Source: Lagopus muta (lineage: Eukaryota; Chordata; Aves; Galliformes; Phasianidae). From it: a stretch of 64,000 bases of DNA. Position numbers and translations under genes: made by a program. The notes beneath the pieces were generated by a model. That model saw only the letters and a list, made by a program, of their open reading frames with translations, did no database searches and was not told the origin of the DNA. The DNA lies in NCBI RefSeq assembly GCF_023343835.1, contig NC_064437.1, positions 816,001-880,000 of the forward strand, written 5' to 3'. Shown here piece after piece: positions 1 through 13,085 of this stretch (positions within the stretch are counted from its first letter, which is position 1; every line of letters starts with the position of its first letter).

Positions 1-379
1 AGTGCTTTATGGTAGAAGGGAAAATAAAGCAATGACAGGAGTACAAACAGGAAAAGAACTTTCAGAATGTCTGGAGAGCTGTTGCAGAGCATGTAATAAA
101 ATCTGTGTGGCCAGTCCCAGGTACACTAAATGGAAATGGACGGCTATTTGCTTTCCCCCAGCCAACACTGCAATACCACTGTGTGGGCTCTGCAGTGCCA
201 TTCGGGCTGCACAGCCCTCAGCAGACACACAGCCCCTGGCTGGGCTTCGGCAGCTCCTCATCAGCAGCACCTTGGCAGTGGTGGGGATAAAGCAGAGAGG
301 CAGAAACCAAAGGAAGGCTGCGTGCATGAGAACAGCACAAAGTGATGATGACCACAGCATTTTGGTAAGGATGTGGACA

Positions 380-480
380 AGAGCCATGGGAATGTGGCAC
401 TGGTCAGTGGGCAGAGTGGGTTGGGGTTGGACTTATGGATCGAAGGTCTTTTCCAACCATAACGCTACTATGGTGCTATG
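380..480 (+). repeat. CR1 LINE 3' end
   Basis: Carries the CR1 3' signature: GGTTGGACTTATGGATCGAAGG, then CTTTTCCAACC and a tail of the TATGGTGCTATG type. The 5' limit is uncertain. Confidence 0.75.
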
Positions 481-481
481 A

Positions 482-1477
482 CTGCCAGTTTTTTGCAGAA
501 CTGCAGTGATCTTGGAGCTCCAGCTTCTCTCTCCTCGTTTCCCCATCTGTCTGTAACCACACAGCTCCTCCCCACCTCCTCCTGGGGTGTAAGTGCTTCC
601 CAAACCACCTTAGTAGCTGGCAAACACCATGGGCCATGCACAACCCATCAGTGACCATTACAGTAATGATGCTGATATGGCAGCAGAGCCATTGCAGAAT
701 TGTGTCACCTCCAGGCACTGAAGATGGGTCCTGAACCAGGCTCTGCTTGTTCTGTCAGAGGTCACTGGTTATCAATTTCTTCCTCACAAGCTGCATCTCC
801 TGAGCTGCCCCTCATCAGGTGGGACCCTTGGGAAGGACCCAAGTGTCTGTCTGATAGGGCAGCTACACCATATGCCAACAGGCAGCGTCTTCCACCTTCA
901 TTTCCTTGCTCGTTCCTAAAGTCTCCACACACACTGACGTCCCTATGGCCTTCCTGATCCTAGCCATTTCAGACTTGACTTCTTTCCAGTTTTCTGCTTG
1001 ATTTTCTATCCTACAGTGGTCTTCCATTGAACATACGGTCCTTTCAAGTACCTTCTTCCTCCCTTTGGCACTGCAGCTGTGCTGTCACAGCACAGGACTG
1101 GACTAGCTGTGAAAGGTACATCTCAGAAGCCTGACAGCACCATAAATCCAGCACAACAGCAATGATTTGTTCCTTTTCTGGGAAGCTTCATACAAGGAAT
1201 TTGTTATCTCCACATCTCTGCTGCTCACCTTCCAGAAAAAACCCTCCCCTGCAAATGCACAGAGCTGTGTGCAGGAAGACCACGCTGCAAGCTGCCTCCT
1301 AGCTCTGGCATGGGGATGGCAGCTGCTGCAGCCCTCAGACCCACAAGCTGCCAAGAGCTGTGCAAACCCAAAGGGACATGGAACAGCAGCAAGCACCAGA
1401 GGAAACTCCTGAAACATCCTGCCAGAGGGCTGCCATGCAGCAATGTGCAAGCCTGGCAAGGCTTGGTGAGATTTTGT
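482..1477. other. Intergenic DNA, nothing recognised
   Basis: Non-repetitive sequence with no splice-consistent coding frames, RNA gene or repeat family that I can name. Confidence 0.6.
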
Positions 1478-1660
1478 AGGATCATAGAGGTTGGAAAAGC
1501 CCTCAGAGATCTCCAAGCAAACCTCCTCTCCACCCACAGCCACCTCTTCCACTGCTGGCCCAGCGCTCACCTCCTGCACACCCGCGGTCACCTCCTCCCA
1601 CCTCACAGAGCCTGGTGCAGTGCTAACGCAGCACCCCTCGCTCTGCCTTAGCCAGGGGGG
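1478..1660 (-). repeat. CR1 LINE fragment
   Basis: Begins on the plus strand with AGGATCATAGAGGTTGGAAA, the reverse complement of a CR1 3' end, followed by diverged CR1 sequence. Confidence 0.7.
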
Positions 1661-3774
1661 CTGCAGGGGGCTGCTTTCACAGCAGAGCAGCCGCACGTTT
1701 ACTGAGTGACCAAATGCATTTAGGGAGAAACTCAAACATAGCGGCGCTGAATTATTCTATCAGGCAATTTCTGCAGCTTAGGAGACACGGTTACCCTTCT
1801 GCTTGTTTAAAGCCACTAGTAATTCCAAAGAAAGAAAGCTAAAAGCTGCTCTTGCTGTTTATTTGAAGACTGAAATTAAAGCTCTCTTGAATGCACCAAA
1901 GAAAGATTAAAAAAATATTTTCTTTTAGTTTTCATTTTCAGGCATAGCGTTACAGTAAATATTAGCTGAAGTGAGGTGGGCTTTACTAAAGCCATTGATT
2001 CATTCCCTGTGCGGTACAGAAAGGAACATCCTTTGTATATACAAAGATAAAGTCTAAATATCAGGGCAAGAGCGGACCGACTCCCAGATTCCCTTTCTCT
2101 TACTATTTCTATAAGCACACTCAGTCTCATATCTCATATCACATTGGAGCATGTGCAGTCATTTGGGACCACACTGCACTTCAGACATTCACAGCAGCTG
2201 AATCCCTCCTGGAAGTGCAAAAATCATCTCAGAAGATGAAAGCAAAGCTCATTTCTTCCTTCGGTCATTTGCAGTGTGCAGCAGGAAGGGTCTGGCAGCC
2301 CCGCTGGCATGAAACGTGAGTGAAAGCCATCCATCCTTCCTGCAGCTCTGGAGGTGGCTCTGAGGCAACACTGGGCAGCAGAGCTGCTCAGCTCCCACAG
2401 CTATTTCATAACTCTGCTCATCCCGGGTGAGCGATGCTCCTGGTGCAAGCAGAATACAACTGCACAGAGAAGCAGCACTTGTAACGAGATGGCTGACAGC
2501 CAGTGGCCCTTAATGAGCACATCCATCTCCCTGCAGTGCACCCAACGCTTGCCAATGGACCAAAGGCACACTGCCCATCACCACCCCATGGGCTGGAGCT
2601 GGGGCTCGTTTCTTAAAACTGAACCATGAAGATATAAATAGGAGAGCAAATCTGGCCCATTAGCCTCTGAAGAATGAACAGGGGAATATAGTGAAAGCAG
2701 TGCTTGGTTTGGAGAGCAGGATAAGGAAAAATGCTGGGGTACGGCATCATATAATAACTGGAATGAAATGGTGCATTTTAAGTGAGTCACATAAAACGAA
2801 GCATCCCTCAAAAATCACATCAACGTTCTGGAAGGAGTTGACCAGGGCAGACAAAAGCCCCCAGCTTCAGCCCAGGCTTCACCACACACCATATGTAGTT
2901 TGGCCGAATTTTCCACTCTTTCCACAGCATATTGAGGGATTGGGGGAGGAGAGAGCAATGCAGGTTTGCGTTGATGAGAAAACCCTGATTGGAGACAGAC
3001 AGTGAATCAGTGCCGAAGACACACGGCAGTGGCACTGCCCAGCATGTCCAGAGGTGGGGGTCATTGCTGGGGGCCCAGCAGTGATGTGCACAGCAGCGGT
3101 AGTCCCAGCACAGGGCTGCAGAGAGGTTGAGATCCCTGACCAGGGAAGGAACCTGGGCATCACCAGGCACTGCAGTGAGCATTTCTGAAGAGACAGCTAA
3201 CGTGGCGCTTAGTTATTTCCATATGCTAGAGATACATGGAGAACACACTGAAAATTTATGTTGCTTGCACAGAAGACCAAGGAACATGCTGACCTGGGCT
3301 GCTAACATGGTATTCCAAAGGGACAAACATGAAAGGGTCCGGAAATAAGCACCAAGATGATTAATGGGATGGAGGGCTCCGGAGACACGAGGAATGGAGG
3401 AATGTCTCCTCGGGATTACCCTGCCTTTTTAAGGAACACCAAGACTCAGGCACGGGGCCGAGCCTGAGCAGTGCACTACATCCATCAGCAAAGGTAGGGG
3501 ATGCTCTGCCACTAAAAAATGCCACCCGGGGATAATTTTGTGAATGCCTGACAGGACTTTTAGGGAATAGTTGCACATTTCTATTCCCACAGAGCCCAGA
3601 CTGCCTCAGCCCTGTGCTATTGCTGCAGAATTCAACCGTGGGCTCATAAAACTTCCAGACGAGTCTCCTGAAGTTAATGAGTGACCGTAGCACACATGGA
3701 AAACAAAGAATCCAAATATTGCTGCTGCTAAATACTGGGTTGATTGCACTTCAGTCCTCTCCTGTTTTTCCACT
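1661..3774. other. Intergenic DNA, nothing recognised
   Basis: No gene, RNA gene or repeat family recognised. Open frames here are short and show no coding signature. Confidence 0.55.
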
Positions 3775-4195
3775 CCTTTCACATCTCTGGTTCCAGACCT
3801 ATGGCTGAGAGCAGTGTCCCAGTGCTCCCTGAGCTCAGCAGCTCGGGGCTGTCCCGCTGCCCTGGGAGCAGTGCTGGGTCCTTCTGTCACACCAAGCAGA
3901 GCTCAGCGCTGCCCCTCTGCTACCTGTGAGGGGCTGTAGGGTCGCCGTGAGGGGATGCACGGCCGCCATGACGGGCTGCATCACCTCCACCAGGTCACCC
4001 ATCAGCCTCCTCTCTGAGCCAAACAAATGAGGGCCCTCAGCTGCTCCTCACACCTGCTGCCCTGCAGACCTTTCTCCATCCCCACAGCCTTCCTTCAGAC
4101 CTCATCTGACAGCCTCCCATCCTCCTGGCATGGTGGCACCCAACCCACACCCTGTGCTGGAGGTGCACAGGACAACCTGTCTCCCCATCCGGCAC
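3775..4195 (-). repeat. Old CR1 LINE fragment
   Basis: The first half is the inverse of the CR1 at 16130-16410 (shared GGGCAGCGCTGAGCTCTGCT). The second half matches the inner CR1 3' region (GGCACCCAACCCACACCCTG, then CTGGAGGTGCAC). It is diverged, with approximate ends. Confidence 0.6.
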
Positions 4196-7100
4196 CCAGG
4201 GCATACACTGCTGCCCCGCAGCAAGCTGTCACAGTAATTAGGCATACTGAGCCTTATGCAGTTTTATTTCTCTCTTTGCATCCTAGCACTGAAGTCTTAA
4301 AAGATAGCTCAAGCAGAGGCACGTTGCCCACATCTCTACTATGCACACAGAGGTATCGATTATTTGGCAGTTACCCAGTTGCTATGACACCAAACACCAC
4401 CGGTCCACCAGTAAATAAGTGCTCTCCCCCATAGATCATAAATACTAATTAGAAGAGAGCAGCTCAAAATTTTCCATTCAGAAAACGTCTTCTAGTTTCT
4501 CCCCCATAGACACAGTCTCTCCCTATACGACAGTCTGCTTTTAACAACTTCCCTTTTCACCTGTGCCCACACCGGGGCTGGGCTGCAGCGTTCAGTGAGC
4601 TGCCTCATCTCAGGGCTGCCCTCAGCCTGGGATAAAGGAGCTGGCTGGGGCTGGAAGCACTTAACAGCATCTAGACAGAGCAAAACCCCCAGAACTAACA
4701 GTGCTGGTGCTTGGGTTAAGGCACTGCTGCTGCAAATGGTACCAAAGTGGCTACACCCTCTGGTTTAGAGCTTCCCACAGGCTGTACCATCAGCTTTGAG
4801 TTAATAAACAAACACCAAAAAAAAAGACTCGAGATTTGAATTTGAATTAGAGGTGGATGTGAAATTCAAGTGACTTCTGCATTGTTTTTAAGTTAAGAGG
4901 AAAGCAAGGAAAAGGCCATTCCTAGCAGCCCAAAAAGCAGGGCTGGGAGCCTGAAAGCCTCACTGACAGACGGAGCTGGAGGGATGAGGGCAGGACATGG
5001 GTTTGGGGGCTGATGCACAGCTCACAGCACACACACAGGGCAGCATGCTTCTCCTGGATGGTGAGCTCAGACCTGTCAGCACAGACATCAGTTGCAGCAT
5101 CTGGTGAAGATTAAGTCAGCCCTACATCTTGCACCCTCTGATGGCTACATCTGTGTTTTCCTCAGTTTCTGGTCAAAGCTGAATGTTGGATGACCTTAAC
5201 TGGCATCTGGATCAAGCAGAGGATGGGCAGAGAGTCAGATAAAGAAACAAGCAAACAAATAAAACCCAAGCACAAGGTGCAGCTCCATTCCCATCTCCAT
5301 TTCATCTCCCCTGAGGCCATGTCAGGGCTTTGGCTCTGACTCCATTTGCAGCAGAAGCTGCTCACTGTGCAGCACACACAGCGCAGCCCAGGCAGTCCTC
5401 AGGGACAGAAAGCTGCAGGCATGGAAATGTAAGGCTGCCATTCCAGATCACCCAGCCATATGGAAATGGCAAGATGATGCACGTGTCCTGCCTTTGTACT
5501 GAAGACTGAAAAACCATCACGTGAAAAACCACATCAGCACTGACCTGCAACAGCGTCCCACAGAAGGACCTCCATACAGCTTTTAACCCGCAGCCTCTAA
5601 CAAATGATATAACTTAAACTCAGTAACAGAAGATATTCTTTAGAGTTTATTTGGACACAGGGAGTCAACACGCCTCTCAGTCCAGACTGGAAGAGCATTG
5701 CTTCTAATTTTACAAGATACAGGATGGAGGAGGGGAAGTGAGGACTCTGTTGACATAAGAATTGTTTTAAAGATACTCCAGAGCTGTGTTCTGCTGAGGT
5801 TCAACCTCTTTTTTTAAGCACTAGTAGATTGTTTTCATCAAGTTACAAAACAGCAGCACAGTATTTGGTGCTCCAAGATCTGTGTATAGTACTGCTGATG
5901 GAAACCAGTGGAGAAATTTGTTTAAAAAAAATAATCTCAAGCTTCTTTTTTTTTTTCTTTTTTTGTTCATACTGGTAGCAAGCCAGGTTATGCTCTCTCA
6001 AGTATCCTCCAAGATATACAATATATGATAGTCTTAGCTTCCAGAAATTCAGGAGACACGGCCATCTGCAGCTCTGCTGTGGCCTGAGCGCATCACCGAG
6101 CTCGTGAGACGCTCAGGACCTGCATGGACTTGATGGTGACCCACACACCTGCAGGTGCCCTCCCAGCTCAGATACCACGGCCAGCTGAGGAGGAAAGCAA
6201 AGGGATTGCAGCCACATTTCTCCTTTCAGCTTGTTTGCTTAGCTCTGCAAACACTGCTGCAGTTGCCCAGCTCACAGACAAGAAGCAGAGCTCCCGGTAT
6301 TCCCCCATCCACCGCCAGTGTCCACACACAGGGTTTCCCCAGGTTGTGCTTCATCACCTTGCATACACTGCTGGGGCTCCAGCAGGACTGTCCTGTGCTG
6401 CACAGTGAGCACTGCTGGGTTGGCAGCCCTGGAGAACAGGCTCAGAGCAAACTGCAAACTGAGGCTCCTGCAAACACGCATGACACAAGCAGGGCAGCTG
6501 AGAGCAAACATCCCACAGGTCACTCCCTCCCCAGGGACCAGCAACCAGCCCAGAGAAAGCATCTGTCCCAGCATTGTAGCACATGGAACAGCTAAGTCAG
6601 ATATTCCCACACTTCTTAGTTTCCCAGTTCCCCATTCCCAAGACAAATATTCGCTTTATCTGGAGAGGAGGAGCTCAAGCTGCCCTAGTGGGCAACACAG
6701 GCTCTGCAAGGACACAGCAAGGCCCATTGGTGATACAAGGCTCCCCATTAGCTGCTGCTCCAAACTCACCCCAGCATTTCGGAAACACTTATGCAAACCA
6801 GCTCTACCTTCCTTTGGCTTTGAAATCAGACACTCGTTGTGACAGTGGGAGTGCAGAGAGGAGCTCAGAACCAGGGCTTACCACTGAGGAAAGGGGTATG
6901 TTTACTTATCAGAAGAAACAGCAAAGGCACACAAACCCTCTCAGTTCTGTTAAGCTCAGTGAGGTCAGCCCAGAGTCCAGATGCCCATTTCCTTTGAAGG
7001 TGCCAATTTTTCCACTTGCTCACCACAACCCCACTTGCTCACAGCTCTTCCCATCTTCTGCAGCAGGCAGAGGTCAGCTCAGTTTGGGCTAACCAGGGCT

Positions 7101-10100
7101 GAGAGAAATCTACAGGTATACCAGATGAGCTATGCTGACCCTCCTGACATAAGCTGGGAAGTGAGAGCCAAGCAGCAGGACAAGTCCTGGCCCCAGAGAG
7201 CCCAGCAGGAGCATCCTGGGCCATTGCTGGAGGTAAAGCTGCACTACTGCATGGGCACAGCAGGTGCTGGCAATTGGCCTCAGGCCCTGGGGCAGCATCT
7301 GTGCACCTGTGGGTGGCTGCCAGGTGAGGTTCATCAGCTCGTCCTGCTGAAACCTCACCCGGATGCCAACAGCTGAGCCGTGGCCATGTTCTGCTGAAAC
7401 CATCTCCAATACTCTCTGTGCAGTGCATGTTTCAGAGCACTATCAGCACGAGCACTTGCTTAAACACACAGTAAATCTGAGCAAAATGTTGTTCCTATTG
7501 AGACAAGTTGAGAACAACCATAAACTCCGAGAGGCGACACGTGAGATTGCACAGAGGGACCAGACCCTCATATTTCATCAGCCCCAGCCTCCCCACCACG
7601 GCTGCCAAGCAAAACTACAAACACCCCGACGTGCTCAGCCGCAGGGCCTTGGAACTCCAGGGGGTGCCAAGTGTTGTGCATGGACAGCTGGGCACAATGA
7701 ACTGTGGTTTTTTTTGTACAGGAGGAGAAAAAGAACAGCTTGAAAAAGAGCACTGAGGGAGAATAGCGTTCCCCTTCAGTGATCAAACTGAGGTCAAGCT
7801 TTGCACAAGCACTGCAGCTTCTCTGTGCCGTGATGTTGCAGGATGTGCCCGGCTCTGTGGGGCTGCACCCCAAGCACCCCATTTGCCCCCATTTCCTACA
7901 ACTCCAGCTTGCAACTTGCAGGAGGAGCTGCAGGAGTCTAAGGCAAGCAGTCGCCTGCTCTCTTTGCATGGACTTTCTCCCTATAAACCTTAACAAGAAC
8001 TTTGGGTGTGGATCTGCACTGGGGCTCCTGAACGCCCATGCAGGAGGAAGGCAGCAGCACGGTGCTCAACCTGGGATCGAAGTCACATCCTCCTAAATAG
8101 AATTCTGGTGAAAGTGTTTAAAAATCAGCCATGCGTGGAATAAATATCGACTTTGGCACTTGCTGTCTCCCAGCACTGTTTGCCAAGCTAACAGGAGTGT
8201 GACAAATTCCTACTTACATGTTTGCAACTTGGTAGCCCCAAATCCAATTGGTGAGTTATCAGGCTGCAAAATAACGAGGCGGAGGCGAGGGCTGTCAGCA
8301 GCTTCCTGCACCTGGCCAAGGGGAACTTTAAGGTTTGCAAAAGCAAAATCAATCCCTGCCTGAGCAGAAGGCATTGCACAGCAGCAGGAGGGTGGACATA
8401 GGGGCAGATCAGGCCAAGCAAGTTCTGCTGCTTTGCTGTGATTTTGCCTTCAGAATCAAACAACAAAGACTGAAAATAGCTGTAAGGTATTTTACATGTG
8501 CTTAAGGGCATTCTGTACATGAACACATCCATCTTTACCAGCCAGTATTGATTTCTGTGGGTCCATCAGCATGGCGTGCCGGCGTTGCCAGTATGCATTT
8601 GATGCTTAATGTCAATCAATACAGTTTTACAAAGCTTTTAAGATAGGCTTCTGAGGAAAAAAGAAGTCACGCAAGGAGGTCGTTAGGAATGGGCACGAGA
8701 CACGGCGTGAGCACGGCCTGCACCCCATCTTCTGCTCAGCTGCTGCCCATGCCCAGCTACATGCAGCGCCTGCCCATGCCCCCTGCCTGCCTGCAGCAGC
8801 ACCCACACAGCCCTGCAGCTCTGCTGCCACCAGGAGAGCACAAAGATTCCTGTAATTTCCTCACTTCACAAAGCACCGGTAAGATGAAGGAAAAAAGCAC
8901 CTACCCAGCCTGGACAAGAATTATTTGTGTGCATGAGTTTTCCGGGTAGGAAGAATGATGGAATTTGGTGATGCGACACTTGATGCATTTGGTGTTCGCA
9001 GCAGAAAATTTTCAAAACAACTTTGACTTTTATGAGAGGACGAAAGTTGTGAACATTTCTTATTTTTTAAACAGTTCCTCTTCCAGTTCGAGTCCTTAGA
9101 GGCAATCTGTAAGTACTGTCAGAGGATTTGGGGAGCTGAGAACCGAGGGTCCATTCGAGATGCGCATTTCAGACCTGTGGGGCAACCAGTCGGTGCTTAA
9201 GGCTGGAGAAGTTGACTGACCATGCAGCTGCTCCTCTGCACAGTGCTGTTTGGGAGGACGTCTTCAGGCACTTGAGAAGTGCTCTGGTGAGTGCTGAGCA
9301 GGAGGCTGGGCTGGAGCCCTGAGGCACAGGAAGCGCTTCCCGGACAGCAGGGAGGCAGAGGCGTGCTGCTGAGTGCTGCTGCGCTGTTCAGAAACACTCA
9401 TTTTTCTAAACAGCACCTTGACTAAAACCATACGAAGTTAGCTTTGCTCTTATTTCATGCCAAATATAAGGTTCCAGCTTTTTACTGTGGATCATTTGAC
9501 CAATGCGCCTTATCCCACATCCTCACCCACGGTTTGGGCCGAGCTGTTTCTTGCTGGGATAGCAGCTCTCAGCACTGAGCTCACTCACATCATGCTGCTG
9601 CGTAGCTTTATCCTCTCCTTCCACAAGCTCAGTTTTCCTGGTTCAGTTGCATGCCAGATATCTGCCCCGTCCTGTTCGTGCTCCCTGCAGCAACTCAGCC
9701 CACCAGGAGCCTGCAGACTGGCACCCAGCGCAGAAGCAGCCAGAGGAATGCTGGAGTGATGGAGGTCAGCGCAGACAGCCCTGGGTTTTCTGAGCTCTCT
9801 GCAGACGGCCTGGGGCAAAGGCTTTACCAAAAGGTTCATATCACAAGCAGTCTTTGCCCTGGCCTCGTGCCCTGCTTTCCCGAAAACACAGCCCATGGGT
9901 CCTGAGTGGCCGTGTGCTTTATTTTCCACTTGGCACCGGCACGCAGCTCCAACATGGTCATTGCACTGATGTGTGTGGCCATGAGCTGAGAGCTGGAGGG
10001 CTCGCACCCGCCTGCTTCCCACAGCTGGCAGCTCGCACCCTGCCTGCAGAACCACGGCTGCCTCCCAGCATGAGTGAGGCTTTATTGCATTACATCTCTA

Positions 10101-11793
10101 ACAGCTGAGTCCAGATGCCCAGCACTGAAATGAAAAAAAAAAAAAAAGAACAAACAACAGAGAAGAAGACAAACAGCCCTGCTCAGTGCTCCATGGAGCT
10201 GCAGAGCCACGCTGCCCAGCGCTGCTGCATCCTGCTGGAGCTGCGGGGCTGCACTGTGCAGCCAGGCTGCTGAGCCAGGCTACTCCACGGCTCCAGCTGA
10301 AGAGGAGCCAATAGCTGCTCGGGACTGATAGAGTAAACATTTTAAAGCAGAAAGTACTTCTGCTATTACGTTATGAAGACGTTCCTCCCAAAACACTGGT
10401 CACTGGAGGTGGGCTGTGGGCTCTCTGTGGCTGCAGATTTCAGTGGCTTTGCAGCAGCGCTCTTCTGTTAGAGCCATGGGAACAAACAGCCCCTTGGAGA
10501 AGTGCAAATTAATGGGAAAATTTGTAATAAAAAAGAACAATTTTTCTGTCAGAGGGAGGTGGTGGTCAGGAATCAGCACAGGCAAGGGAAAGCACTGCAT
10601 GAAATACAACCAAACTCATCAATGCATCAGTGTCCCCCAGCACTGCTCCAGCACTGCTGTCTCATCCCGCTCTTGAGCACTGCCCTTGTGTGCCACTTCC
10701 AGAATGCCCCAGGCCCACAGCCCCAGCCTGGCACAGCCCCACAAGCCCACCTGTGTGCCAGCAGAACCAGGCAGGCTGGTGGCTGAACGCTCAGCTCTCT
10801 GATCTGCCTTTTGGCCTGAGTTACGTGTGATATACAGGCATGTTAGAAAAACTGCTGTGCTCCCAAAGCCACAGCAAAAGCAGCGAATTCATCAGTGCAT
10901 TCCCCTGGCTTTGGTGCGCAAGCCATACCAAATTTAACTAAGATGTCTGCACTCGATGTGTGAGGTCAGTCAGGAGGGCAGTAAATACAGATCAGTGCTT
11001 AAAAGCTGTGATAAATGTCTCTGGGATTACATGGATGGCTGTTGACAAAAGCGAGCATCCAGCCCATCTGAAGCTTAGGGTATTTATCTCGTGTGTATGA
11101 AGAATGCCTCTCTCTCTGTTCTGTTTCATCCTTCTCCCTTCACACTGTAAGAAGACAATTTAGAGTCACATGGGCAGCAGGATGCTGGCTGCAGGACACC
11201 AGCCGATGGGCACTGGCTGCAGGACATGGGCAGCAGGACATGGGCTGTAGGGCACGGCTCACATCCTGCAGCTGGAAAACCTCCTGGCCAACATCCCTGG
11301 GAGAAAACCTCGCAGCCATAGCGACAGGGCAGGATAAACAGCCTGACCTCTCCTGGAAGGCAGCTGAGCTTCCCATTCAGCTCTGGAGAAGCAGAGAGAG
11401 GAAAGTAATGTTAAGGCACAGCCCATCATAGGAAATCTTCAGTGCTGTGCTCTGTATTAAAAGATGGTGACATAGAATAAGAAGTGGTCATTAGTTGTGG
11501 TCATCCATGTTTGTTTGTGGGATTACATTTCTCTACTCAACCAACAGAACTCAACCTAATCTCAAAAAAACACTCAAAAACAGTTTTCCATGTGAAATGA
11601 AGAGCTTGGTTTCCTTCTGAAAAGCGCCAGTGGCTTCATAAACTCCACACAAAGCCCACCTCTGCTGGATGATGGAACCAGCAGCACTGTAAAATCATAA
11701 AAATAGATCAGTCATGGTGAGCAGGATGGGAGGAGAACTCAATGTGCCTTTGGCCTCCGATATTACACAGCTGCAACCAACAGCCACAGGCTG
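4196..11793. other. Intergenic DNA
   Basis: 7.6 kb without a recognisable gene. It holds a T-rich run at 5946-5964, a 15-base A run at 10133-10147, a short imperfect tandem of GGACATGGGC-like units at 11160-11260, and a candidate HOX/PBX-like stretch near 8590-8625. No RNA gene seen. Confidence 0.6.
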
Positions 11794-12010
11794 TCATAGA
11801 ATCACCATGGAATCATTCAGGTTGGAAAGGCTCTCTGAGATCCCACCCCAGCCCACCCTCACACCCACTGCCCACATCCCTCAGTGCCACATCCCCACAG
11901 CTCTGCACACCCCCAGGGATGCTGACCCCGCACCCCTGGGCAGCTGTGAGGTGCTGGGCGCTCTTTGGATTTCTGCTGATATCCAAGCTGACCCTGCCTT
12001 GGCACGATGT
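11794..12010 (-). repeat. CR1 LINE fragment
   Basis: Starts TCATAGAATCACCATGGAAT and continues TTCAGGTTGGAAAGGCTCTC, an inverted CR1 3' end. It closely resembles the copy at 33779-33985 (shared CCACATCCCTCAGT and GGGATGCTGACCCC). Confidence 0.85.
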
Positions 12011-12299
12011 ATGGCCATTACCTCTCACCCTGTTGTGCCTTTAGACTCCAGCTCCGTGCTGGATGTGCTGCTGTTACCCTGCTGCTGAGCTGCTGAGTAC
12101 GTTGTGTCTCAGCCACCCTGGCACTGTGGGGCTGATGGATGTGAGCACATGGCTGCTGGCTGTGCCTCCTATGTGCAACCCATCGCAGGCTGGATGTGTG
12201 GCATCACAGTGCTGAGCATGCAGTGAGCAGAGGTCACAGCAGCAGCCCTCACCCTGCTTACAGGCAGCTCCATCTCACAGCCTGTGGGCGAGGGACCGG

Positions 12300-12490
12300 C
12301 AGAGCTTAACGTTGTTTTCTGATCTGTTTATTGTTAATGGAGGAGGAAAGCTCCACCGCTACCTTCTTCCTCATTTATTACAGGCATTAAGTTAAACATC
12401 GCTTCCTCTTCAATTCAATCTAATCAAATTAATATCAATAATGCACCGACCCAGGCTAATCTAATTACTGTCAATATTTAATATATTTTC
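12300..12490. other. AT-rich block dense in TAAT motifs
   Basis: Several TAAT/ATTA cores (for example CTAATCAAATTAATATCAAT and CTAATCTAATTACTGTC) stand within GC-richer repeat-laden DNA. It could be a homeodomain-bound conserved element; conservation cannot be judged here. Confidence 0.2.
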
Positions 12491-12861
12491 TGCAAGTTGT
12501 GCTGGGAATGAACTTCTTCCCTTCCATCATGAAGTCTGGAAAGAAGGAATGATATTTTCTTCCAGTTGAGGAATCCATACCACATAATTGCAACAAGGAG
12601 CCTGGTGAACCCAATATTTGCTGTATTGGCCCCTCTGCTCCTGTCTGTCTACATTAGAAACACTGCGAGCCACAGAGATCTGTCTGCCCAGGCTTTGGGG
12701 TGAGTTTTCTTGGAAAATGACAGGAAAACAAAACCAGGGCGCTGGACGGGGTGATCTGAAAGGCCTCCTCCAGCTCAAACTGTACTGTGATGCTGTGAGT
12801 CTGTGGTAACCACATCATTTGCACACAGTCAGGAACAAAATATTCATTTCAACAACCTGGT

Positions 12862-13080
12862 GTGGTGGGACGGGATGGGATGGAATGGGATGGGATGGGA
12901 GGGGGTGGGATGGGATGGGAGGGGGTGGGATGGGATGGGATGGGATGGGATGGGATGTGGGATGGGATGGAATGGGATGTAGGATGGGAGAGGGTAGGAT
13001 GGGGCAGAATGGAATGGGATGGAAAGGGATGGAATGCAATGGGATGGGATGCAATGGGATGGGATGGGATGGGATGCAGT
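12862..13080 (+). repeat. (GGGAT)n microsatellite with interruptions
   Basis: About 215 bases of GGGAT pentamers with variants such as GGGAGGGGGT and GGAAT. The plus strand has many G-triplets separated by two bases, a classic G-quadruplex pattern. Frames across it give artificial repeats of Met-Gly-Trp-Asp or His-Pro-Ile-Pro-Ser type, not proteins. Confidence 0.95.
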
Positions 13081-13085
13081 GATGT

